From: an uncultured Chitinophagaceae bacterium
Lineage (GTDB): Bacteria > Bacteroidota > Bacteroidia > Chitinophagales > Chitinophagaceae
Direction: 5' to 3'
NCBI GenBank assembly: GCA_937900675.1
Contig: CALCEA010000158.1
Span: 1-11,117 of the forward strand
DNA: 11,117 nucleotides
Below are positions 1-6,039 of the stretch, piece after piece. The first letter of the stretch is position 1; each line of letters starts with the position of its first letter. The notes below the pieces were generated by a model that saw nothing but the letters and a program-made list of their open reading frames with translations, had not been told where the DNA came from and did no database searches. The translations under genes were made by a program, and so were the position numbers.

Positions 1-56
1 CAATTTTGAATATCTGCAGTAGATCGGTAATTGACAATAATTATAGAGAGTAACAT
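1..56 (-). CDS. Glycosyltransferase family 2, N-terminal fragment (cut by left window edge)
   Basis: Only the first 18 codons are present, reading leftwards from an ATG whose complement is at 54-56 and leaving the window in frame. The peptide begins MLLSIIIVNYRSTADIQN. The hydrophobic strand followed by VNYRS is the typical first beta strand of GT-A fold GT2 glycosyltransferases, which transfer a sugar from a nucleotide-sugar to a growing glycan at the inner face of the cytoplasmic membrane. The start is supported because this motif normally lies within the first 10 residues. The gene is divergent from the acyltransferase starting at 98, with 41 bp between the start codons. On its own strand I see only an imperfect TATCTTG just upstream, not a clear promoter. 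Family assignment rests on a very short stretch, and the donor and acceptor are unknown. Confidence 0.72.
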   Translation of the reverse strand, partial: MLLSIIIVNYRSTADIQN

Positions 57-78
57 GCTCCCAAGATACTAAATCTTT

Positions 79-86
79 TATATTTG
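79..86 (+). promoter_or_regulatory. Bacteroidota -7 promoter element (TATATTTG) for the acyltransferase
   Basis: TATATTTG matches the TAnnTTTG consensus of the Bacteroidota primary sigma factor exactly. It ends 11 bp before the ATG at 98, which predicts a transcript leader of only about 8 nt. No TTG-type -33 element is seen at the usual spacing (about 20 bp upstream). The longer string TATATTTGTAC recurs exactly before the flippase gene at 3722-3732. Confidence 0.55.
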
Positions 87-97
87 TACCCAATACA

Positions 98-1156
98 ATG
101 AGTACAAGCACATCACCCATTAGAAATGCCAATAATTTTGATATCATTAGAATCATCTTTGCATGGTTGGTGATTGTCTCTCACTCTTATGTGCTATTGG
201 GAAATAAAGGTTGTGACCCATTATGCGAATTAACCAATCATTATATTAATCTATCCTATTTTGGTGTAAAGGGATTCATTACCATCAGTGGCTTTTTAAT
301 TTTTAAAAGCTTAGAAAGAAGTCCTAATTTACTGGATTATTTATGGAAAAGAATTTTGAGAATCTATCCTGGGTTAATTATTGTTTTATTATTGTCCGTT
401 GGCATGGCCTATTTAATTTACGAACCTAAACAACCTTATTTTAAATTTCCAAAAGAAGCCACTGAATATATCTTGAACAATCTTACTTTATATCATAACC
501 AATGGAGAATACATGGCGTTTTTGACAGCAACTCCAATACTGCCATCAATGGGTCTTTATGGACAATGGGATTTGAATTTTTCTTTTATTTAGTATTGTT
601 ATTGCTTTTCCCTTTTAGAAAATTCAAGTGGTTAATTACCGCTTTATTAATTATTGCAGTCGCAGGATTATTGTATAGTAATCTGTATCATATAGAATCG
701 CTAAAGCATGTTAATTTTAAATTAAGAGTAGACTTTATTGTTGAATTAGGATTCTTCTTCTTAATTGGATCTTTTTGGGCAGCAGTTGAATGGAAGAAAA
801 TTCCATATAGAACCTTATTAGCATCCATAGCATTTGTGTCAAGTATATTGATTATTTATTTCAAATTAAATCCTATTTGGCTCGGATTTAGCTGGCCTTA
901 TTTGGTATTGTATATTGGGCAAGGGAGTTCTAGATTGGCCGAATGGATTCACCATCATATTGAAGACCCTTCTTACGGAATTTATTTATATGCATTCCCC
1001 GTTCAACAGTTGATTATTTATTTTGCGCAGCCCTCTGTAATGTTCTTATTATGGTCAAGCACCATCATTTCTTTTATTTTAGGAATTGCTTCTTGGAAAT
1101 TCATTGAAAAGAAAATGCTCAGATTCAAAAACCTATTTGTTTTTGGGACGCGCTAA
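98..1156 (+). CDS. Membrane acyltransferase, acyltransferase-3 family (OafA/YrhL-like)
   Basis: This 352-residue integral membrane protein is probably an O-acetyl- or O-acyltransferase that decorates a surface polysaccharide or lipopolysaccharide. It starts with the family's characteristic opening, NNFDIIRIIFAWLVIVSHS at 12-30, containing the conserved His29. The RILRIYP motif follows at 85-91 (R85, R88, P91), then SLWTMGFEFFFYL at 153-165 with Glu160, a run of hydrophobic helices to about residue 330, and a basic tail (EKKML at 337-341). The length is usual for members without an added SGNH domain. It lies between two glycosyltransferases on the opposite strand, and its last 24 bp overlap the 3' end of the convergent gene. 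The family is clear from sequence; acyl donor, acceptor and a glycan substrate are inferred from context. Confidence 0.9.
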   Translation: MSTSTSPIRNANNFDIIRIIFAWLVIVSHSYVLLGNKGCDPLCELTNHYINLSYFGVKGFITISGFLIFKSLERSPNLLDYLWKRILRIYPGLIIVLLLSVGMAYLIYEPKQPYFKFPKEATEYILNNLTLYHNQWRIHGVFDSNSNTAINGSLWTMGFEFFFYLVLLLLFPFRKFKWLITALLIIAVAGLLYSNLYHIESLKHVNFKLRVDFIVELGFFFLIGSFWAAVEWKKIPYRTLLASIAFVSSILIIYFKLNPIWLGFSWPYLVLYIGQGSSRLAEWIHHHIEDPSYGIYLYAFPVQQLIIYFAQPSVMFLLWSSTIISFILGIASWKFIEKKMLRFKNLFVFGTR

Positions 1157-2077
1157 ATAACAATAGAACATCAATAATTTGGAGACAGGTCCAATCTTTA
1201 AAATAGACAATGGGAATTTCATTTGAACCATCAACATCTTTCTGATGACCCATAAAATTTTAGAATTCTCTACTCCCATGGCGTTTAGATCTGCAATGTA
1301 TCTTATTTTATAATTTCTAAGAAGTCTCCAATAATAATCATAGATCAAAATATCATTGAAAGCCGTATTACCCAATTTATGGGCAAACCAAATGTTTTCT
1401 TTGACAATAACATCCTCATTATTTCTACAGAAAACAGTGGTTTGATCTTCATGGAGTCCAATACTCACTAAGTGCTGATCTAAATAATGATATTGATATC
1501 CCTTCGTCAATAATTGAACATAATAATCTACATCTACTAGCCAGATATAAGATTCATCATATCTAATCGCAATCTCTTTTCTCAACATCGTATTACTTGG
1601 TGGACCAATCACATTCGCTCTTAAAATATGATGAGGTCGTTTGGACATATCTTTCAATAAAGACCTGATGGCCTGCAAGGTAATTAGTTGTCCATCTGGT
1701 TGAATCGCAGTGTTTTTACAGAAAACAAACCCAACAGAAGGATTATCAGAAAAAGCTTTCAAAAAAGTGGAGAGCGTTTTATCAGATTCAAACCAATCAT
1801 CTTGATGCAGTAGCATATAAAAATCGCCCGTTGCCTTGTCTAAAGCATTATTCCAGTTGATTGGACTCTTTAATGCTGGCTGATTGTGATAATATTTGAT
1901 ATCCAACTCAGAAATATAAGGCTGAATTGCTAATTTTAGGTCTGAACTAGGAGAATCGTCCGAAAGAATGATTTCTACATTTTTGTGATCCTGTTTTGCA
2001 ATAGACTGAATAGCCCTAATAACATATTCAGGTTTTTGGTAAACTGGTATACAAATTGAAATTTTAGGTTCAGACAT
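1133..2077 (-). CDS. Glycosyltransferase family 2 (GT-A fold)
   Basis: This 314-residue protein is predicted to transfer a sugar during surface-glycan assembly on the cytoplasmic side of the inner membrane. Visible GT2 features are ISICIPVYQKPEYV at 6-19 (first strand and nucleotide-binding loop), the DDS at 40-42, and HQDDW at 91-95, which carries the metal-binding DxD equivalent as Asp93-Asp94. A VDVDYY segment at 181-186 and GLHEDQTT at 207-214 follow, in the region where GT2 enzymes place the acceptor and catalytic-base residues. The C-terminal 70 residues are basic and mildly hydrophobic but lack a convincing membrane helix. The ATG start puts the motif at residue 6, as expected. A TATATTTG promoter element on the minus strand (2103-2110) lies 25 bp upstream, inside the neighbouring divergent gene. 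The 3' end overlaps the acyltransferase by 24 bp. Donor and acceptor cannot be deduced. Confidence 0.9.
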   Translation of the reverse strand: MSEPKISICIPVYQKPEYVIRAIQSIAKQDHKNVEIILSDDSPSSDLKLAIQPYISELDIKYYHNQPALKSPINWNNALDKATGDFYMLLHQDDWFESDKTLSTFLKAFSDNPSVGFVFCKNTAIQPDGQLITLQAIRSLLKDMSKRPHHILRANVIGPPSNTMLRKEIAIRYDESYIWLVDVDYYVQLLTKGYQYHYLDQHLVSIGLHEDQTTVFCRNNEDVIVKENIWFAHKLGNTAFNDILIYDYYWRLLRNYKIRYIADLNAMGVENSKILWVIRKMLMVQMKFPLSILKIGPVSKLLMFYCYLARPKNK

Positions 2078-2092
2078 GAAAAATAACCATTA

Positions 2093-2908
2093 ATGATTAT
2101 TACAAATATACTAAAGGGGATTAGAAAAAGATGGATTCATCGAGCCGAAAAACCAAGATTCAAAAAAGTATCCTGGATTGCCACTCGCCTTTTGAAAAAC
2201 CAAGATGATACCCAACTAAAAACAAGGCATTTCGACTCTTTCTCGCTTCATTATATTCGACCTTATGAAGTGCTCAAAACATACCAAGAAATATTTGTAG
2301 AAGAGATATATAAATTTGAAACCAATAAAACACATCCAGTTATATTAGATTGCGGAGCTAATATTGGTATAAGCACTATTTACTTTAAAACTATTTACCC
2401 CAATGCAATCGTGCATGCATTTGAGCCGGATGCCAATTTATTTGAAGTACTTTCCAAGAACATACATACGAATGGCTTTAAACAAGTAGAATTACACCAA
2501 GCAGCAATTTGGACCGAGCATACTACCCTTTCATTTGATAACAAGGGATCAGAAGCAAGTCATATAGATACTACGGGGCAATCAGCTAATAAAGTAGAAG
2601 CCATAAAATTATCAACAATCCTTTCCAATTTGGATGCGGTTGATTTTTTAAAAATGGATATAGAAGGCGCCGAATATGAAGTAGTAAAAGATTGTGCTCC
2701 ATACTTACATAAAATTGAAAATTTCTTTTTAGAATATCATGGAAAAGCTTCAGATACTCAAAAACTCAATGAGTTATTGAAATTAGTTGAAAATGCTGGC
2801 TTTAAAGTGTACATCAAAATGGCTGCAGATAATTTAAAGCACCCATTTGCTCAAAAAGAAACAGGCACTATTTACGATGTTCAATTAAATATTTTCTGCT
2901 ACAAGTAA
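2093..2908 (+). CDS. FkbM family SAM-dependent methyltransferase
   Basis: A 271-residue Rossmann-fold methyltransferase. Motif I is VILDCGANIG at 83-92 (SAM binding), followed by HAFEPDANLFEVL at 108-120, where the acidic EPD contacts the SAM ribose, and by DFLKMDIEGAEYEVV at 184-198, the signature FkbM block. FkbM proteins usually O-methylate sugars or polyketide hydroxyls; beside glycosyltransferases, sugar O-methylation is the likely role. The basic N-terminal 50 residues precede the catalytic fold and contain no second Met, so the ATG at 2093 is the best start even though the opposite-strand promoter of the neighbouring glycosyltransferase lies within codons 4-6. Only 15 bp separate the two divergent start codons, and no plus-strand TAnnTTTG was found. 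The next gene begins 9 bp after the stop, so the two are probably co-transcribed. Confidence 0.9.
   Translation: MIITNILKGIRKRWIHRAEKPRFKKVSWIATRLLKNQDDTQLKTRHFDSFSLHYIRPYEVLKTYQEIFVEEIYKFETNKTHPVILDCGANIGISTIYFKTIYPNAIVHAFEPDANLFEVLSKNIHTNGFKQVELHQAAIWTEHTTLSFDNKGSEASHIDTTGQSANKVEAIKLSTILSNLDAVDFLKMDIEGAEYEVVKDCAPYLHKIENFFLEYHGKASDTQKLNELLKLVENAGFKVYIKMAADNLKHPFAQKETGTIYDVQLNIFCYK
2103..2110 (-). promoter_or_regulatory. -7 promoter element (TATATTTG, minus strand) for the glycosyltransferase starting at 2077
   Basis: Read on the minus strand this is TATATTTG, a perfect TAnnTTTG match, followed by TA as at the acyltransferase and flippase promoters. It predicts a start of transcription near 2099 and a leader of roughly 20 nt, similar to other genes here. 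It lies inside codons 4-6 of the divergent methyltransferase. No -33 element is evident. Confidence 0.5.
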
Positions 2909-2917
2909 TTTTACATT

Positions 2918-3718
2918 ATGCAAGATCAAATAAGCGTCATCATTCCTTGTTATAACGACGGGAAATATATTCAAGAAACCATTGATAGATTGAAACAGCA
3001 AACATTGGCTGCTTCTGAAATAATTGTGGTAAATGATGGCTCAACAGATGAATACACTTTAACAGTATTGGAAAATATTGATAAAGACCCTTTAGTAAAA
3101 GTGTTGCATAAAGAAAATGGCAGAATGAGTGCAGCAAGAAATTATGGCGTAAAACATGCTACCGGAAATATTATTGTAACATTAGACGCTGACGATTATT
3201 TTGATAAAAGTTTTTTTCAAAAAGGTGTAGATATACTACATAGCGAACCCACTACTGGCGTAGTGACCAGTTATATTCAATACTTTGGCAACAAAACCGA
3301 CAAGTCTAAACCTAGAGGAGGCAATGCATTTAATTTTTTGTTCTCCAATCAATGTTCTGCTTGTGCCATGATTAGAAGAGAAGCATGGGATCAAGTGGGT
3401 GGATACGACGAATCAATGACCCTAGGATACGAGGATTGGGAGTTTTATATTAGAATCACTAAAGCCAATTGGCAGGTGCACCTTATTCCAGAATATTTAT
3501 TGTTTTATAGACAAACGGATAAATCCACATTAAAGAACCAAACACACCCTAATAGACAAAAGATCATTGCCTATATCTTAGAAAAACATAAGGATTGGTA
3601 TGCCACATGCTTAACTGAATTAATTGATCAAAAACAGGTTATATATACGGAAAGTCGTATTTCATATCAAACCATCTGGAAGCTATTAAGGAATAGACTA
3701 ATAGGTAAGTATAAATAA
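2918..3718 (+). CDS. Glycosyltransferase family 2 (GT-A fold)
   Basis: A 266-residue GT2 enzyme with all core motifs. ISVIIPCYNDGKYIQETID at 5-23 is the donor-binding start, VNDGS at 38-42 holds the uracil-contacting Asp40, and GRMSAARNYGVKHATG at 68-83 is the conserved loop. TLDADDYF at 88-95 carries the DxD metal site (Asp90, Asp92, Asp93). LGYEDWEFYIRI at 169-180 contains the Glu172-Asp173 pair at the usual catalytic-base position. FYRQTDKST at 196-204 closes the domain. The protein lacks membrane helices, so it should act at the cytoplasmic face of the inner membrane. It starts 9 bp after the methyltransferase stop and ends 15 bp before the flippase ATG, in a same-strand trio. Its specificity cannot be read from sequence. 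Confidence 0.93.
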   Translation: MQDQISVIIPCYNDGKYIQETIDRLKQQTLAASEIIVVNDGSTDEYTLTVLENIDKDPLVKVLHKENGRMSAARNYGVKHATGNIIVTLDADDYFDKSFFQKGVDILHSEPTTGVVTSYIQYFGNKTDKSKPRGGNAFNFLFSNQCSACAMIRREAWDQVGGYDESMTLGYEDWEFYIRITKANWQVHLIPEYLLFYRQTDKSTLKNQTHPNRQKIIAYILEKHKDWYATCLTELIDQKQVIYTESRISYQTIWKLLRNRLIGKYK

Positions 3719-3721
3719 TAA

Positions 3722-3729
3722 TATATTTG
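3722..3729 (+). promoter_or_regulatory. -7 promoter element (TATATTTG) immediately before the flippase ATG
   Basis: A perfect TAnnTTTG match whose last base is 4 bp before the ATG at 3734. Since transcription normally begins a few bases downstream of this element, the predicted transcript would be leaderless or nearly so. The 11-mer TATATTTGTAC is identical to that at 79-89. The gene could also be read from the upstream glycosyltransferase; chance occurrence in A+T-rich DNA is possible. Confidence 0.45.
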
Positions 3730-3733
3730 TACT

Positions 3734-5254
3734 ATGGGCATCATTCAAAAACAAGGTATTAAGTCTTCCTATTATATTTTTTTAGGATTCTTGATTGGTG
3801 CCGTTAATTTATTGGTTTTGTTCCCCATGTTCTTTAATAAAAACGACCAGGGATTAGTAAGAGCCATGATTGATATTGGTGCTACCCTATCTGTTTTTTG
3901 CACCTTGGGCACTTTACCTGTGGTATATAAATTCTTCCCCTTTTACAATCACTATCTAGGAAAAGAAAAAAATGAATTGCCTTTCTTAACCTTAATGATT
4001 AACCTAATTGGTTTTGGCATTTTATTAATGATAGGCTGGAGCAATAAAGATTTTATCATTCGCAAATTGGGAAAATCCCCAAGCTTGGCGAATTATTTTT
4101 CTTACATCTACCCATATACATTTTTCTTATTACTTTTTTACTGGCTGGAAGCATTTGCATGGGGCTTGCATAAAGGAGTTTTGACTAATTTTTTAAGAGA
4201 GACTAGTATAAGAATCTTAACCACTATATTGATTCTTCTTTTTGGATTTCATGTGATTAATTTGGACCAGTTTATTGTATTGTTTAGCGGGATTTATTTA
4301 ATCCCTATGTTATACTTATTGTATACACTCATCAAAACAAAAGAATGGTCTTTTAGAACTTTTCAAATAAGCAATGTCACTAGAAGATTAAAAGGCAGGA
4401 TGATTAGTTTCGCCTTATTTGTTTTTGCGGGACAGTTTTTTAATTTATTGGCAAGAACCAATGACACTTTTATGATTGTTGGTTTAAAAGGCCTAAGTGA
4501 CGCAAGTATCTTTGCTATTGCTACTTATGTTTCTGCCATATTAGAAATCCCACAAAGAAGTTTAACAGCTATAAGCATACCAATTTTAGCTAAATCTTGG
4601 AAAGACAAAGACTTTGCCAATATCAAGCATATCTACCACAAGAGCGTATCCAATTTATTGGCAGTGGGATTGTTGTTATTTGGATTAATCTGGTTGAATA
4701 TTGGAAACCTAGTAGCTTTCTTGAATTGGATCAGTCACAAGCAAGGTGGCGGATATGACGCCCTAATAAACCTAGCTTTTATCATGGGCTTGGCTAAACT
4801 AATTGATTTAGCTACGGGAGTGAATGCACAAATTATTGGTACTTCTAATTTCTGGAAATTCGATTTTTTAACCAATGTATTTTTTGTAGTAATCTCCATT
4901 CCCTTAAACTATTATTTAATTCAACATTACGATTTAACAGGATTAGCTTTTTCTAATTTGATCGCTTATACTTTATACAATAGTGTGCGTTTTGGATTTT
5001 TGTATTTTAAGTTCAATTTACAACCCTATACATGGAAGCACGGAGTCTTCTTATTATTGAGTATTGGATTAATGTTATCAGTGCATCAAATTCCATCTCC
5101 TGCTAATTTTATGTTGAATATAGCTGTGCAGTCAAGCGTTTATGGCATAGGATTTTATATACTAGCTAAATGGATCAATCCAGCCCCAGAGATATTTAAT
5201 TATTTCAATGATTTCTTCACCAAGAAATTGCCTTCAATTTATAAGAAACATTAA
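3734..5254 (+). CDS. Wzx-like polysaccharide flippase (MOP superfamily)
   Basis: A 506-residue, very hydrophobic protein with about 14 predicted membrane segments, roughly at 12-32, 43-66, 83-101, 121-143, 160-174, 178-200, 223-245, 252-270, 306-326, 342-365, 376-395, 399-425, 436-451 and 459-478. Count and length match polysaccharide-exporter flippases of the MOP group, which move lipid-linked oligosaccharides across the inner membrane. The N-terminus MGIIQKQGIK before the first helix is typical of Bacteroidota members and supports the start. The segment RTNDTFMIVG at 241-250 and the repeat-like second half fit the two-bundle fold. It follows a methyltransferase and a glycosyltransferase on the same strand. 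Its TAA stop shares a TTAA with the stop of convergent mqnA. A lipid-glycan flippase role is inferred from topology and context. Confidence 0.88.
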   Translation: MGIIQKQGIKSSYYIFLGFLIGAVNLLVLFPMFFNKNDQGLVRAMIDIGATLSVFCTLGTLPVVYKFFPFYNHYLGKEKNELPFLTLMINLIGFGILLMIGWSNKDFIIRKLGKSPSLANYFSYIYPYTFFLLLFYWLEAFAWGLHKGVLTNFLRETSIRILTTILILLFGFHVINLDQFIVLFSGIYLIPMLYLLYTLIKTKEWSFRTFQISNVTRRLKGRMISFALFVFAGQFFNLLARTNDTFMIVGLKGLSDASIFAIATYVSAILEIPQRSLTAISIPILAKSWKDKDFANIKHIYHKSVSNLLAVGLLLFGLIWLNIGNLVAFLNWISHKQGGGYDALINLAFIMGLAKLIDLATGVNAQIIGTSNFWKFDFLTNVFFVVISIPLNYYLIQHYDLTGLAFSNLIAYTLYNSVRFGFLYFKFNLQPYTWKHGVFLLLSIGLMLSVHQIPSPANFMLNIAVQSSVYGIGFYILAKWINPAPEIFNYFNDFFTKKLPSIYKKH

Positions 5255-6000
5255 GGCCTAGCAAGTAATTTTAAAAACAAGTCCAAGCCTTTTTTCTTTT
5301 CTTCAGTAAATGTATAACTGATATTTTCGGTATAGTATTTCTTTAAATCATAGATCATTTCTTCTTGACCAATACCCGCAATCACCTCATCTATGTGGCT
5401 CAAGCCAAAGGCATTGGCAGCATCAAACTGTTTTTTAAAATCATCCGGTATGGGCTTGTTGGAAACCCAGGTAGCAAAAACAAAAGGCAAGCCCGTATAT
5501 TTTTTCCATGCAGTTGCTAAATCATACATGTAAGCAAATCTATTTTGAGCAGCTAATGCACGATCACCAATGATTACTCCAGCAGTAGTGCCCCCAATTT
5601 TTTCTATATAGTCAGGATCTGCTTCTATCCACTCCACCTCTTTTTCCCAATACAATTTCATCATCAACCTAGCCAACTGAACTGAAGTTCTACTCTGGTG
5701 ATCTAAATACACTTTTTCTATTTGATCCATTGGGACATCACTAAAAATAGCTACAGATGCAACTTCCTGCTCCGCCCCAATACAATAATCAGATATAAAA
5801 TAAGGTTCTTTTAGCAATGGAATAATGGCAACTGGCACCAGACCAATATCTATGGTGTCGTCTATCAAAGATTGGGCTAACTGAGAAGGATAGGCCTTCA
5901 CCAGATCAATCTGCTCGATAAGGCCAGATTGCTCTATTCCTAGTAAAAAAGGGCGAGTATTTAAATAACTTACAGCCCCTATGCGCCATCTCTTGCTCAA
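5251..6000 (-). CDS. mqnA: Chorismate dehydratase MqnA (futalosine pathway of menaquinone synthesis)
   Basis: MqnA dehydrates chorismate to 3-[(1-carboxyvinyl)oxy]benzoate, the first committed step of the futalosine route to menaquinone, in the cytosol. The 249-residue product has the expected periplasmic-binding-protein-like two-lobe plan. Recognisable blocks are RIGAVSYLNTRPF at 6-18, DIGLVPVAIIPLL at 51-63, LDHQSRTSVQLARLM at 99-113 and GVIIGDRAL at 141-149. The start is a TTG codon (complement at 5998-6000): no in-frame ATG lies between it and the purB start, and the only nearby minus-strand ATG (complement at 5987-5989) is out of frame. This TTG puts the RIGAVSYLNT motif at residue 6, as in relatives. 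It is divergent from purB across 39 bp and convergent with the flippase, sharing a TTAA stop palindrome. A complete pathway elsewhere in the genome is implied but not visible. Confidence 0.92.
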   Translation of the reverse strand: MSKRWRIGAVSYLNTRPFLLGIEQSGLIEQIDLVKAYPSQLAQSLIDDTIDIGLVPVAIIPLLKEPYFISDYCIGAEQEVASVAIFSDVPMDQIEKVYLDHQSRTSVQLARLMMKLYWEKEVEWIEADPDYIEKIGGTTAGVIIGDRALAAQNRFAYMYDLATAWKKYTGLPFVFATWVSNKPIPDDFKKQFDAANAFGLSHIDEVIAGIGQEEMIYDLKKYYTENISYTFTEEKKKGLDLFLKLLARP

Positions 6001-6006
6001 TTGAAT

Positions 6007-6014
6007 TAACTTTG
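6007..6014 (+). promoter_or_regulatory. -7 promoter element (TAACTTTG) for purB
   Basis: TAACTTTG fits TAnnTTTG exactly and ends 25 bp before the purB ATG at 6040, giving a leader of about 20 nt. Its TTTG half forms one arm of a 12-bp palindrome. No -33 element at standard spacing is seen; any such element would lie inside mqnA. Confidence 0.6.
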
Positions 6015-6021
6015 CGCAAAG
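6010..6021. promoter_or_regulatory. 12-bp perfect palindrome at the mqnA/purB divergent promoter
   Basis: CTTTGCGCAAAG equals its own reverse complement. The left arm contains the TTTG of the purB -7 element. On the minus strand the other arm makes TTTCTTTG (6017-6024), one mismatch from TAnnTTTG, which would serve mqnA with a leader of about 12 nt. It may be two overlapping promoters or an operator for a dimeric regulator; sequence alone cannot decide. Confidence 0.4.
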
Positions 6022-6039
6022 AAAACCATTTTTTTTGAT

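Noticed and set aside
2940..3137. 65-codon open frame antisense to the GT2 glycosyltransferase
   Set aside because: It lies wholly inside a well-supported gene, has no promoter or family-like composition, and reads as the shadow of the coding strand.
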